A model generated the notes under the pieces. The model worked only from the letters and a program-made list of their open reading frames with translations, ran no database searches and had not been told where the DNA came from. DNA of 64,000 bases from positions 295,121-359,120 of the forward strand of contig NZ_JAMZEA010000011.1 in NCBI RefSeq assembly GCF_024172125.1, read 5' to 3'. Position numbers and translations under genes: made by a program. Positions 1 through 8,794 of this stretch are shown here, piece by piece. This DNA is from Actinomadura rupiterrae (GTDB taxonomy: Bacteria; Actinomycetota; Actinomycetes; Streptosporangiales; Streptosporangiaceae). How positions within the stretch are numbered: position 1 is the stretch's first letter; each line of letters opens with the position of its first letter.

Positions 1-699
1 CTGTCCGCGCTGCACATCCGGCGCGCGGTCGAGGGCTCGCTGAAGCGGCTCCAGACCGACCACATCGACCTGTACCAGATGCACCACATCGACCGGACGA
101 CCCCGTGGGAGGAGATCTGGGAGGCGTTCTCGGTGCTGCGCCAGCAGGGCAAGGTGCTGTACTTCGGATCGTCCAACTTCGCCGGGTGGAACATCGCGCA
201 GGCGCAGGAGGCGGCCCGCACGCGGCACTTCCTCGGCCTGGTCAGCGAGCAGTCGATCTACAACCTGATGACGCGCTGGGTCGAGCTGGAGGTGCTGCCC
301 GCCGCGCGGCACTACGGCGTGGGCGTGATCCCGTGGTCGCCGCTGCACGGCGGGCTGCTCAGCGGCGTCCTGCGCAAGCAGCGCGAGGGCGTCGCGGCGC
401 GCAGCGGCAAGGGCCAGTGGGCCGAGACGCTCGACCAGCACCGCGACACCCTGGCCGCCTACGAGAAGCTGTGCGCCGACCTCGGCGAGGACCCCGCGCA
501 CGTCGGGCTCGCGTGGCTGCTCGCCCAGGACGGCGTGACCGGCCCCATCATCGGCCCCCGCACGCTCGGCCAGCTGGACGGCTCGCTGCGCGCCCTCGAC
601 ATCACCCTGGACGCCGACACCCTCGCCAAGCTGGACGAGCTGTTCCCGCCGCCCGCCCCGAACGGCGCCAAGCCCGCCCCCGAGGCATACGCCTGGTAA
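1..699 (+). CDS. Aldo/keto reductase, C-terminal part (5' end outside window)
   Basis: The frame is open from the first base and ends at TAA 697-699. The visible 232 residues include the LQTDHIDLYQMHHID segment (strand with the family's conserved Tyr/Gln-His pattern), YFGSSNFAGW, VIPWSPLHGGLL and a closing IIGPRTLGQLDGSL, which is the NADP-phosphate-binding end of the TIM barrel. This is the KvbB/YajO-like AKR group, NAD(P)H-dependent carbonyl reductases. The catalytic Asp/Tyr/Lys region lies upstream of the window. The substrate cannot be inferred. It is 36 bases upstream of a tiny ORF that leads into senB, and no terminator is obvious between them. Confidence 0.9.
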   Translation: MSALHIRRAVEGSLKRLQTDHIDLYQMHHIDRTTPWEEIWEAFSVLRQQGKVLYFGSSNFAGWNIAQAQEAARTRHFLGLVSEQSIYNLMTRWVELEVLPAARHYGVGVIPWSPLHGGLLSGVLRKQREGVAARSGKGQWAETLDQHRDTLAAYEKLCADLGEDPAHVGLAWLLAQDGVTGPIIGPRTLGQLDGSLRALDITLDADTLAKLDELFPPPAPNGAKPAPEAYAW

Positions 700-734
700 C
701 GCGGCAGCCCGGTAGCCCGGCAGGTCTGCGGCAT

Positions 735-809
735 ATGATCGGCAACGTGTGGGAACGGACGGTCCGCGACATCCTCGGCGGCCTGCGGACGGGCGCGGTC
801 GGCCCGTGA
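735..809 (+). CDS. 24-codon ORF overlapping the senB start
   Basis: An ATG at 735 opens a 24-residue frame (MIGNVWERTVRDILGG...) whose TGA (807-809) overlaps the GTG start of senB as GTGA. A weak CAGGTC lies about ten bases upstream. It may be a leader that couples translation into senB, or chance. GNVWER resembles the GNVWEW motif of FGE/EgtB/SenA-type proteins, but one heptamer with nothing around it is no evidence of a senA remnant. Confidence 0.2.
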   Translation: MIGNVWERTVRDILGGLRTGAVGP

Positions 810-1756
810 TCCTGCTGGCCACCCCGACCGCGCCGGGCAGCACGCACGGCAACGGCGTCTCCACGCGCCGCTGGACCCGGATCCTGGAAGACCTCGGCCA
901 CACCGTCGAGGTCGCCGAGGACTACCGGGCCGGCGACCACGCCATGCTGCTCGCCATGCACGCCCGGCGCGGCGCCGCCGCCGTGCGCGCCTTCCGCGCC
1001 GACCACCCGCGCGCCCCGATCGTGCTGGCGCTCACCGGCACCGACCTCTATCCCGACTTCTCCGGCATCGACCGCGCGATGCTCGCGCTGACCGACCGGC
1101 TGATCGTCCTGCAGCCGCACGGCCTGGTGCAGGTCGGCCCCGACCTGGCCGGACGGACCCGCGTGATCGTCCAGTCGGTGCCCGCGATCGAGCGGCGCCC
1201 GCCGCGCGGGGACTGCTTCGAGGTCGCCTTCCTGGCTCATGCCCGTCCGGTCAAGGACCCGCTGCGCCTGCCCGAGGCGACCCGCCTGCTGCCGCCCGGC
1301 TCCCGCATCCGCGTCACCCACGTGGGCAGGACCCGGGCGCCGGAGCTCGCCGGCGTGCTCACCGCCGAGACCGCCGCCAACCCGCGCTACGACTGGCTCG
1401 GCCCGGTCGGGCGCGAGCAGGCCCTCGCCGTCCTGGCCCGCAGCCGGCTCATGGCCCTTACCTCGCTGCACGAAGGCGGCGCCAACGTCATCTCCGAGGC
1501 CCTGGCCGCCCGCGTCCCGATCATCGCCTCGCACATCCCGAGCTCGGTCGGCCTGCTCGGCGAGACCTATCCCGGGTACTTCCCACCTGGCGACACCGCC
1601 GCCCTGGCTGAACTCCTCTACCAGGCCGAACACGACTCCGACTTCTACGCCGCCCTCGCCGACCACTGCGCCGCGCTCGCTCCCATGGTCGACCCCGCCC
1701 GCGAGAGGCAAGCCTTCGCCTCACTCCTGAAGGAACTGAACGTCACGCCCCACTGA
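806..1756 (+). CDS. senB: SenB-type selenosugar synthase (TIGR04348-like glycosyltransferase)
   Basis: This 316-residue glycosyltransferase is of the family usually found beside selD. The N-terminus has the nucleotide-sugar Rossmann start ILLATPTAPGSTHGNGVSTRRW. Further along are VLALTGTDLYPDF, AFLAHARPVKDP (start of the second Rossmann domain), DWLGPVGREQALAVLARS and LTSLHEGGANVISEAL, the GT-B donor-binding EGG-x-NVxxEA loop. In characterised members, SenB joins selenophosphate to a UDP-sugar to give a selenosugar. The GTG at 806 fits the protein's start. Only 23 bases separate it from selD, so the pair is an operon. No senA (selenoneine synthase) is visible, so the end product may be a selenosugar rather than selenoneine, or senA may lie elsewhere. 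Confidence 0.8.
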   Translation: MILLATPTAPGSTHGNGVSTRRWTRILEDLGHTVEVAEDYRAGDHAMLLAMHARRGAAAVRAFRADHPRAPIVLALTGTDLYPDFSGIDRAMLALTDRLIVLQPHGLVQVGPDLAGRTRVIVQSVPAIERRPPRGDCFEVAFLAHARPVKDPLRLPEATRLLPPGSRIRVTHVGRTRAPELAGVLTAETAANPRYDWLGPVGREQALAVLARSRLMALTSLHEGGANVISEALAARVPIIASHIPSSVGLLGETYPGYFPPGDTAALAELLYQAEHDSDFYAALADHCAALAPMVDPARERQAFASLLKELNVTPH

Positions 1757-1779
1757 GCCACCGCTGCGGAGGACCTGGC

Positions 1780-2841
1780 ATGGGTGCATCGTCTTACGGG
1801 ACCGTCAAGCTCACCGCGTTGTCCCCCGGAGCGGGATGCGCCTGCAAGCTTCCGCTCAGCAAGCTGGAAGGGCTGTTCGCCTCGCTCGGCAGCGCGGGCC
1901 TGGAAGCGGCCTCGGGGGATCTGCTCATCGGCGCGGCAGAAGGCGACGACGCGGCCGTCCTGCGGCTGGACGACGAGCGCGCGCTGATCCTCACCACCGA
2001 CTTCTTCACCCCGATCGTGGACGACCCCTACGACTGGGGACGCATCGCCGCCACCAACGCGCTGTCCGATGTGTACGCGATGGGCGGCCGTCCGCTGATG
2101 GCGGTCAACCTCGCCGCATGGCCCGGCGACGCCCTGCCCGTGGAGATGCTCGCCGACGTCATGCGCGGTGGTGCGGACGCCGCCCGGGCTGGCGGCTGCT
2201 TCGTGGTCGGCGGCCACACCATCAGCGATCCCGTGCCCAAGTACGGCATGGCGGTGGTCGGGCTCGCGCATCCGGACCGGCTCCTGGCGATCGACCAGGT
2301 GACCGCGGGATGCCGGCTCGTCCTGACCAAGGCCATCGGGACGGGCGTGGTCTCGACGGGCGTCAAGCGCGGCATGGCCTCGTCGGAGAGCGTCGCGGCC
2401 GCGGTGGCGTCGATGACCACGCTCAACGCTGTCGCCTCGGAGGTCGCGCTGGCGGCCGGGGTGAAGGCCGCGACCGACGTGACCGGGTTCGGGCTGCTGG
2501 GCCATCTGCACCGCATGATGCGCGCCAGCGGCCTCGCCGCCGAGATCCACGCGGCGAGCGTCCCGCTGCTGCCGGGCGCCGTGGAGCTGGTCGCCGCCGG
2601 GTTCGTCCCGGGCGGGACGAACGCGAACATCAGCCACCTCGCCGATTTCGTGACCATCGGCAGTGGCGTTTCAGACGAACTCGGCGTGCTGATGCACGAC
2701 GCGCAGACCTCCGGCGGGCTGCTCCTGGCCATCGAGGACGACCCGGACGACCTGCTGAACGAGCTGCGCGACCGGGGCGTCCCCGCCGCCCTCGTCGGCA
2801 GCGCGAGCCACGGCGAACCCGGACGGGTCACCGTCGTCTGA
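1780..2841 (+). CDS. selD: Selenophosphate synthase (SelD/SenC)
   Basis: This 353-residue enzyme has the AIRS/PurM fold and makes monoselenophosphate from selenide and ATP. The N-terminal loop GAGCACK has Cys20, Cys22 and Lys23, equivalent to the catalytic Cys17/Lys20 region of E. coli SelD, so it is a cysteine form, not a selenoprotein. Other family signatures are DDAAVLRLDD, TTDFFTPIVDDPYDWGRIAA (metal-binding Asp), NALSDVYAMGG, GGHTISDP and TDVTGFGLLGHL. A strong GGAGGA at 1768-1773 precedes the ATG. It follows senB directly, and no selA, selB or tRNA-Sec is in the window. Its likely role here is to feed SenB (the senC role), although a shared role in selenoprotein synthesis elsewhere in the genome cannot be excluded. 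Confidence 0.92.
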   Translation: MGASSYGTVKLTALSPGAGCACKLPLSKLEGLFASLGSAGLEAASGDLLIGAAEGDDAAVLRLDDERALILTTDFFTPIVDDPYDWGRIAATNALSDVYAMGGRPLMAVNLAAWPGDALPVEMLADVMRGGADAARAGGCFVVGGHTISDPVPKYGMAVVGLAHPDRLLAIDQVTAGCRLVLTKAIGTGVVSTGVKRGMASSESVAAAVASMTTLNAVASEVALAAGVKAATDVTGFGLLGHLHRMMRASGLAAEIHAASVPLLPGAVELVAAGFVPGGTNANISHLADFVTIGSGVSDELGVLMHDAQTSGGLLLAIEDDPDDLLNELRDRGVPAALVGSASHGEPGRVTVV

Positions 2842-2881
2842 AACCCCGGACCCGCCGCCGGGCCAGACCCTGCTGAGCGCG

Positions 2882-3553
2882 CTATTCGCGCAGGTCGGAG
2901 CGCAGGTAGGCCAGGACGGCTCGGACCCGGCGGTGGTCGTCCTCGTCCGGCGGCAGGTCCAGCTTCGCGAGGATGGCGCGGATGTGCTTGGCCACCGCGG
3001 CGTCGCTCACGAGCAGCGCGCGGGCGATCGCCGCGTTGGACCGGCCCTCCGCCATCAACGCCAGCACCTCGCGCTCGCGGGGGCTGAGCGCGTTCACCGG
3101 ATCGCGGCGGCGCAGCAGCAGCCGGCGGACGACCTCCGGGTCCACGGCGGTGCTGCCCGCCGCGACCCGCGCGACCGCCTCGGCGAACTCCTCGACGTCC
3201 CCGAGCCGGTCCTTCAGGAGGTAGCCGACGCCCGCGCCGCCGTGCGAGGACAGCAGCTCGGCGGCCGAGTCGCGCTCGACGTACTGGCTCAGGACCAGCA
3301 CCGGCAGCCGCGGGCGCGCCGCGCGCAGCTCCAGCGCGGCGCGCAGGCCCTCGTCCGAGAAGCCCGGCGGCATCCGGACGTCGGTGACCACCAGATCGGG
3401 TTCGTGCTCCGCCACCGCCGCGACCAGCGCGGCCGCGTCGCCGACCGCCGCGACCGTCCGGTGGCCGAACCGCCGGAACAGCCCGGGCAGCCCCTCGCGC
3501 AGCAGCATGCCGTCCTCGGCGAGGACTATCCGGAGAGGTCGGTCGGCGCACAC
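2882..3553 (-). CDS. NarL/LuxR-family response regulator
   Basis: The receiver domain (residues 1-125) has acidic residues LAED, the phosphoacceptor Asp58 in DLVVTDVRMPP, Ser89 in VLSQ and Lys114 in LLKD. It is followed by a LuxR-type HTH (about 155-215: LSPREREVLALMAEGRSN...VAKHIRAILAKL). The length of 223 residues is typical. The GTG start at 3553 lies inside the 3' end of the histidine-kinase gene (28-base overlap), so the two are translationally coupled partners. The system is divergent from an ABC exporter, a common actinobacterial arrangement in which the regulator controls the transporter; that target is inferred. Confidence 0.93.
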   Translation of the reverse strand: MCADRPLRIVLAEDGMLLREGLPGLFRRFGHRTVAAVGDAAALVAAVAEHEPDLVVTDVRMPPGFSDEGLRAALELRAARPRLPVLVLSQYVERDSAAELLSSHGGAGVGYLLKDRLGDVEEFAEAVARVAAGSTAVDPEVVRRLLLRRRDPVNALSPREREVLALMAEGRSNAAIARALLVSDAAVAKHIRAILAKLDLPPDEDDHRRVRAVLAYLRSDLRE

Positions 3554-4815
3554 GGAAGCTCCACGCGAAGCACGGTCGGTCCCTGAGCAGGGCTGGACAG
3601 CGACAGCCTGCCATCGACCGCGGCGACCCGCGCCGCGAGCCCCGCCAGGCCCGTCCCGGCGGACGGGTCGGCCCCGCCGCGGCCGTCGTCGCGGACCTCC
3701 AGCGCCAGCACGCCCGCCGCGGTCCCGCCCCGGACGGTCGCGCGCTCCGCGCCGCTGTGCTTGGCGACGTTGGCGAGCGCCTCGCTGACCACGAAGTAGG
3801 CGGTGCTCTCGATCGCGGGCGGCAGCCTTCCGGGCAGGTCCAGGTCCACCTCGACGGGCACCGGCGAGCAGTCGGCCGCGTCCTCGACGGCGGCGCGCAG
3901 GCCCCGGTCGGTGAGCACGCCGGGATGGACGCCGCGGATCAGCCGCCGCAGCTCGTCCAGCACCAGCCGCGACTCCCGGTGCGCCTGGTCCACCAGCGCG
4001 GACGCCTCGTCCCCGGTGCTGATCCGGGCCAGCCCGAGCGTCATGGTCAGCGCGACGAGCCGCTGCTGCGCGCCGTCGTGCAGGTCCCGCTCGATGCGCC
4101 GCCGCTCGACCTCGAAGGCGTCCACCAGCTCCGACCGGGACCGCGTCACCTGCGCGAGCCGCACCCCCAGCTCGGTCTCCCGCGTCGCGAGCAGTGCCCG
4201 CGCGACCGTTCCGCGCGCGGCGGCGGCCACCGCCAGGAGGTATCCGGCGACGGGCAGCAGGAGCAGCCCGACCGGCACCAGCGCCCACGCCTGCGCCGCG
4301 CTGCTCACCGGGACCAGTTTCAGCACTTGGATCCGGTCGTCGCCGGGATCGGCGAACGACTGCGCATAGGGCGCCGAGAGGAACGCCAACGGGAACATCA
4401 GCGCCGTGGTCAGCACCGCCAGGTCGAACGGCCACAACACGGTCGTCAGCAACAGCGCGTAGGCGAGTTCCCGCCAGGTCGCCTGCTCCTGGTATCGGAA
4501 CACCGCCCACGCCCACGCTCCCGGACGCGGTGGAGGCGCATGCCCGCTGCGTGCCGGACGCCCGTCCACCAGGGCGAGACGCCGCCGCTCGAACACCGCC
4601 AGCGGAATCCCGCACAGACCCAGCGTCACCAGGACCGGGATGCCCACGAGAACCACCGAGCCGACCGTCCCGACCACGAACAGCGGCAGCAGGACCAGCA
4701 ACGCCAGCAGACCCGTGACCGCGCCGCCGGCCAGGTAGGCCAGCGCCCGCCACGGACGAGCCGTCAGCAGGAACCGCCGGCTCGTGAGGGCCCGCCAGGC
4801 CGTCGTGCTCGCCAT
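3526..4815 (-). CDS. Sensor histidine kinase, HisKA_3 family
   Basis: This 429-residue membrane kinase has an N-terminal putative-sensor region with four hydrophobic segments (about 26-75, 115-150 and 175-200). The dimerisation box VERRRIERDLHDGAQQRL carries the phosphorylated His246. The C-terminal HATPase_c domain has SEALANVAKHSGAE (N box) and VRDDGRGGADPSAGTGLAGL (G boxes). The ATG at 4815 (MASTTAW) was chosen over an upstream in-frame ATG because it gives the normal start of this sensor family. The signal is unknown. It overlaps its response-regulator gene and is 110 bases from the divergent ABC transporter, so cell-envelope or antibiotic stress sensing is plausible. Confidence 0.93.
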   Translation of the reverse strand: MASTTAWRALTSRRFLLTARPWRALAYLAGGAVTGLLALLVLLPLFVVGTVGSVVLVGIPVLVTLGLCGIPLAVFERRRLALVDGRPARSGHAPPPRPGAWAWAVFRYQEQATWRELAYALLLTTVLWPFDLAVLTTALMFPLAFLSAPYAQSFADPGDDRIQVLKLVPVSSAAQAWALVPVGLLLLPVAGYLLAVAAAARGTVARALLATRETELGVRLAQVTRSRSELVDAFEVERRRIERDLHDGAQQRLVALTMTLGLARISTGDEASALVDQAHRESRLVLDELRRLIRGVHPGVLTDRGLRAAVEDAADCSPVPVEVDLDLPGRLPPAIESTAYFVVSEALANVAKHSGAERATVRGGTAAGVLALEVRDDGRGGADPSAGTGLAGLAARVAAVDGRLSLSSPAQGPTVLRVELPCAPTDLSG

Positions 4816-4925
4816 GCGGTCACCGTAGGGCAACCGCGACGAATACGGAGGTAGCGCCAGCGCTACCCGCAAAGGTGGCGCTGGTGGCGCTGTGGCCAGG
4901 TGCGTTCCCCGGTTGACTCCTCCGC

Positions 4926-5666
4926 ATGGACGAAGTGGTTCGACTCTCGGCGGTCCGCCGGGTCTTCGGCGGCGGCGGCGCGGGCGGCGGCGTCACCGCG
5001 CTCGACGGCGTGACCGCGACTTTCCGAGCGGGGACGTTCACCGCGGTGATGGGGCCGTCCGGGTCCGGAAAATCCACGCTGCTGCAATGCGCGGCGGGCC
5101 TGGACCGTCCGACGAGCGGCAGCGTCGTCGTCGCGGGCGTGGAGCTGGACCGGCTCGGCGAGACCGCGCTGACCCGGCTGCGCCGCGACAGGATCGGGTT
5201 CGTGTTCCAGGCGTACAACCTGGTCTCCTCTCTGACCGCCGAGCAGAACGTCGGGCTGCCGCTGCGCCTGGCGGGCCGCTGGCCGAAGCGGGCGGAGGTC
5301 CGGGACGTCCTGGCGGAGGTCGGGCTGGCCGACCGGGCCGGGCACCGGCCGGGCGAGCTGTCCGGCGGGCAGCGGCAGCGGGTCGCGATCGCCCGCGCGC
5401 TGGTCACCCGGCCCGCCGTGCTGTTCGCCGACGAGCCCACCGGCGCGCTCGACACCGCGACCTCGCGCGACGTGCTGGCCCTGCTGCGCGCGCTGGCCGA
5501 CCGGCACGGGCAGACGATCATCATGGTCACGCACGACCCGGTCGCGGCGTCCCGCGCCGACCGCGTGGTGTTCCTGGCCGACGGGCGGCTCGCCGGAGAG
5601 CTCGCCGCCGCCACGCCCGAGCAGGTCGCCGCGCACGTCACGCGCCTGGAGGCGCGCGCATGCTGA
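4926..5666 (+). CDS. ABC transporter ATP-binding protein (MacB/LolD type)
   Basis: The 246-residue ATPase has Walker A GPSGSGKS (43-50), Q loop GFVFQAYNLV, signature LSGGQRQR (145-152), Walker B VLFADEPTGALD (165-176) and the switch His in MVTHDP. This is the subfamily that pairs with FtsX-like permeases as mechanotransducers or exporters, not classical importers. Its stop overlaps the permease ATG by 7 bases, so the two form one unit. The divergent histidine kinase/response regulator is the likely regulator. The cargo (drug, peptide or lipid) cannot be read from the sequence. A glycine run near residues 15-22 is a local low-complexity quirk. Confidence 0.95.
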   Translation: MDEVVRLSAVRRVFGGGGAGGGVTALDGVTATFRAGTFTAVMGPSGSGKSTLLQCAAGLDRPTSGSVVVAGVELDRLGETALTRLRRDRIGFVFQAYNLVSSLTAEQNVGLPLRLAGRWPKRAEVRDVLAEVGLADRAGHRPGELSGGQRQRVAIARALVTRPAVLFADEPTGALDTATSRDVLALLRALADRHGQTIIMVTHDPVAASRADRVVFLADGRLAGELAAATPEQVAAHVTRLEARAC

Positions 5667-8158
5667 GCCTCGCCCTCGCCACCCTGCGGACGCGCCGGCT
5701 CTCGCTCGCCGGGACGTTCGCCGCGCTCGCGCTCGGCGTCACCATGACCGCCGCGCTGGCCCTCGCGCTCGCCGCGACGCTGTCCCCGGCCCGGCAGCCG
5801 AAACCGCAGCGGTTCGCGCAGGCCGACGCCGTCATCCGGCCGAGCCGGACGCTCGCCGTCCCGGGAGCCCGGGGGAGCAGGACGCTGGACACCTCGCGGG
5901 GCCTGGCGCCCGACCTGGTGGCGCGGGTGAGCGCGGCCGTTCCGGTCGTCCCGGACCGGACGTTCCCGGCGCACGTGATCGGCAACGGGCCGAGCAGCGT
6001 CGGACACCCCTGGTCGGTGGCCCGCTTCGGCGGCTACCGCCTCACCGCCGGAACCGCCCCGCGCCGCCCCGACGAGATCGTCCTGGCGACCGGCGAAGCC
6101 CGCGTCGGCGACCGCGTCAGCGTGCTGACGGCCTCCGCTGAACGGCCCTACACCGTCTCCGGGACGGTCACCCGGGTCGGCTTCGAGCATGCGGTGTTCT
6201 TCGCCGACGCCGAGGCCGCGCGCCTGTCCCCGCGCGTGGACGGCCTCGCGGTCACCGGCTTGCCGGACGCCGCCCGCCGCGCGGTCGAAGCGTCGGGGGT
6301 GTCCGTGCTGACCGGCGACGCGCGGCACGACGCCGATCCCGATCCGGACCGCGAGCGCCGCGCGCTGAACGACGCCGACGTGCTGCTCGGTATCGCGGCG
6401 GGCATCGCCGGGTTCGTCGCGGTGTTCGTCGTGGCGTCCACGTTCGCGCTGTCCGTGGCGCAGCGGCGGCGCGAGCTGGCTCTGCTGCGCCTCATCGGCG
6501 CCACGCCCCGCCAGGTCCGCCGGATGCTGACCGCCGAGGCGCTGCTGGTCGGCCTGCTCGCCGCGGCCACCGGCTGCGCCGTCGCCCCGGTCTGCGCGCG
6601 GCTGCTCGGGCACTGGCTGGTTGCGCACCGGCTCGCGCCGTCCTGGTTCACCGTCCCGGTGGCGGCCTGGCCGCTGGTGATCGCGTTCCTGACCGGGCCT
6701 GCCGTGGCACTGATCGGCGTCGCCGCCGCGTCGCGGCGCGCGGGACGGGTGCGTCCGGCGGAGGCGCTGCGCGAGGCGGCCGTCGAGAGCCGCACGATGA
6801 CGCCCGTCCGGCTGCTGTTCGGCCTGGCGGCCTTCGGCGGCGGTCTCGCGACCCTGGTCACCACGGCTGTGAGCGACCCGGCCTCGGCCGCCAACCGCAA
6901 GGGCTACACCCCGGCGGTGATGCTCCTGATCACCGGCGCCGCGCTGCTCGCACCGCTGTTGGTGCCCCCGCTCGCCCGGCTGCTCACCCGTCCGCTGGCC
7001 CGCTCCGGCGGGGCCACCGGGCTGCTGGTCCGGGAGAACACCCTCGCGGCGGCCCGCCGGACGGCGTCGGTCGCCGCACCCGTCCTGATCACGGTCGGCC
7101 TGGCGGGATCGCTGCTGGGCACCGGCGCCAGCGCGGACGCCACCAAGTCCGCCGAAGCCCGGCACAACGTCCGCGCCGATTTCGTGGTGCGCCCGACCCG
7201 CGGCGACACGGTCAGCGCCGTGGTGCTGCAACGGCTGCGGACCGTCCCAGGGATGGAGGCCGTGCCATCGGCGGAGACCCACGTCTACGCGATCGGGGAC
7301 GGCGGCAACCTCAGACGGTACGAGGCCCAGATCGTCCGGCCCGGCGACCTCGCGAGGATCGCCCGGATGGACGTCCGGAAGGGCTCGATCGCGGCCCTTG
7401 GCGAGAACGACCTGATTGTGGACGACGACTGGGGCAAGAAGCCCGGCGATGTCGTGAACCTGTGGCTCGGCGACGGCACGCGCACTTCCGTCCGCGTCGC
7501 GGCGGTCATGAAGAGCGGCCTGGACGACGGCCGCGCCTACCTGACGTCCGCCCGCGCCGACCCAGCCCAGATCGGACGCGCCGAGCCGTCTCGCACCGGA
7601 CGCGTCGAACCATCCCAGATCGGACGCATCGACGTGCTCCTTCGGCCGGGCGCGGACAAGGCGGCCGTGGCGAAGGGGCTTCGCGCGGCCACCGAGGGCC
7701 TCGGCGTCGAGACGGTGTCCGCGCGCGACGCGGCCGACGGGTCTTCGGGCAAGGGTGGCAGCAGCCGGCTCGGGATCTTGGTGACGCTCGGCATCGCGCT
7801 CGCCTACTGCGGGATCTCGGTCGCCGGGACCCTGGCGATGGCGGCGGCCGGCCGGTCGCGGGACCAGGCCGTCCTGCGGCTGTCCGGCGCGACGCCCGCC
7901 CAGGTGGCGCGCGTGGCGCTGGGTGAGGCGGTCTTGGTGGTCTGCGTGGGGGTGGTGGCGCTGGCGGTTTCGGCCGTGAGCCTGGCCGGGTTCTGGATGG
8001 CGCTGAACCGCGTGACCAGTGCGACGGCGCTGGTCGTCCCCTGGACGACGCTCGCCGCCGTCACAGCGGCCTGCGTACTGATCGCCTTGCTGGCCACACT
8101 CGTCCCGATGCTCAGTTCGCTGCGCTCCAAGGCCAGCGCCAGCGGCCTTCGCGGCTGA
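5660..8158 (+). CDS. FtsX-family ABC transporter permease, duplicated
   Basis: This 832-residue membrane protein has an N-terminal helix (about 14-38), an extracytoplasmic domain, then a first FtsX domain with three helices (about 235-365: GIAAGIAGFVAVFVVASTFA, LIGATPRQVRRMLTAEALLVG). A second extracytoplasmic domain and a second FtsX domain follow at the C-terminus (GISVAGTLAMAAAG, LSGATPAQVARVALGEAVLV). The duplicated LxGATPxQVxRM motif shows the internal duplication. It pairs with the preceding ATPase as an export or mechanotransduction ABC system. The second extracytoplasmic loop contains a small 24-bp tandem repeat. The gene end overlaps the convergent gene by 47 bases. Confidence 0.92.
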   Translation: MLSLALATLRTRRLSLAGTFAALALGVTMTAALALALAATLSPARQPKPQRFAQADAVIRPSRTLAVPGARGSRTLDTSRGLAPDLVARVSAAVPVVPDRTFPAHVIGNGPSSVGHPWSVARFGGYRLTAGTAPRRPDEIVLATGEARVGDRVSVLTASAERPYTVSGTVTRVGFEHAVFFADAEAARLSPRVDGLAVTGLPDAARRAVEASGVSVLTGDARHDADPDPDRERRALNDADVLLGIAAGIAGFVAVFVVASTFALSVAQRRRELALLRLIGATPRQVRRMLTAEALLVGLLAAATGCAVAPVCARLLGHWLVAHRLAPSWFTVPVAAWPLVIAFLTGPAVALIGVAAASRRAGRVRPAEALREAAVESRTMTPVRLLFGLAAFGGGLATLVTTAVSDPASAANRKGYTPAVMLLITGAALLAPLLVPPLARLLTRPLARSGGATGLLVRENTLAAARRTASVAAPVLITVGLAGSLLGTGASADATKSAEARHNVRADFVVRPTRGDTVSAVVLQRLRTVPGMEAVPSAETHVYAIGDGGNLRRYEAQIVRPGDLARIARMDVRKGSIAALGENDLIVDDDWGKKPGDVVNLWLGDGTRTSVRVAAVMKSGLDDGRAYLTSARADPAQIGRAEPSRTGRVEPSQIGRIDVLLRPGADKAAVAKGLRAATEGLGVETVSARDAADGSSGKGGSSRLGILVTLGIALAYCGISVAGTLAMAAAGRSRDQAVLRLSGATPAQVARVALGEAVLVVCVGVVALAVSAVSLAGFWMALNRVTSATALVVPWTTLAAVTAACVLIALLATLVPMLSSLRSKASASGLRG
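7559..7633 (+). repeat. In-frame 24-bp tandem repeat in the permease
   Basis: Two full units (7571-7594 and 7595-7618) and a partial third (7619-7633) encode GR(A/V)EPS(R/Q)(T/I), preceded by a half unit encoding DPAQ. They add an eight-residue repeating loop to the second extracytoplasmic domain without breaking frame, and probably arose by slippage. Confidence 0.75.
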
Positions 8159-8546
8159 CGGTGGCCACCCGCAGCGCCGCCCGCTCGGACGGCGTGTCGA
8201 CGACCACCCGCCGGGCCCGGACGTCCGCCTCGGCGACCCAGAACCGGTCGCCGAGGACGCGGACACCCGCAGAGAGGTCGACGTGCCGTCCGGTGAACGC
8301 CACCTGGACGTCCGCGCCGTCCGGAGGGAGCTGGCCCCATGCCAGCGCCCAGCCCGGTCCCTGGACCGCGCCCCGCAGCAGCGACCGGGCGAAGCCGTCC
8401 GCCACCGCCACGTCGTACAGGCCGCCCTGCACGTAGACCTCCAGGGCCGGACGGCCCAGGGTGCCCCGGGCCAGGCGCGCCCGGTAGCGGTCGGTGCCGG
8501 TGCCGTCCGCCGTGCCCTCGGTGAATCCCCGCGCCATGACCGTCAT
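8112..8546 (-). CDS. Small hypothetical protein, all-beta looking
   Basis: The 144-residue protein was not recognised. It has a basic, polar N-terminus (RYRARLARGTLGRPALEVYV) and alternating hydrophobic residues suggesting beta strands, with no signal peptide or membrane helix. GAGGG seven bases upstream of the ATG at 8546 supports this start; an in-frame ATG at 8537 is the alternative. It overlaps the 3' end of the convergent permease by 47 bases. Third-position GC bias is strong in this frame through the non-overlapping part, which supports a real gene. Confidence 0.6.
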   Translation of the reverse strand: MTVMARGFTEGTADGTGTDRYRARLARGTLGRPALEVYVQGGLYDVAVADGFARSLLRGAVQGPGWALAWGQLPPDGADVQVAFTGRHVDLSAGVRVLGDRFWVAEADVRARRVVVDTPSERAALRVATVSREGRWRWPWSAAN

Positions 8547-8794
8547 CCCCGAACCCTCGCTTCCGATCGCTCATCTTCCAGCATCGGCGCGGCGCGGACG
8601 CCTGTCGGTAACCTCCGCTTCCGACCGGGGGTGGTGCTGGCATTACCCCCGGGCCCGCGCAGCCAGCGGACGCGGAGCCCGCGGACGTGCGGACGGCGGG
8701 CGGCTCACTTCGCTCCTGACCCGTGTAAACCACCCGGAGGCGCCAGGGGTCATATGTAACGTTTGTTGCCAGTTGTGAAGGGATGGAACGCTAC

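Noticed and set aside
4820..8266. Very long open frame on the minus strand opposite the ABC transporter
   Set aside because: Typical GC-rich antisense shadow: Arg/Gly/Pro-rich, no domain, and the plus strand has clear ABC genes.
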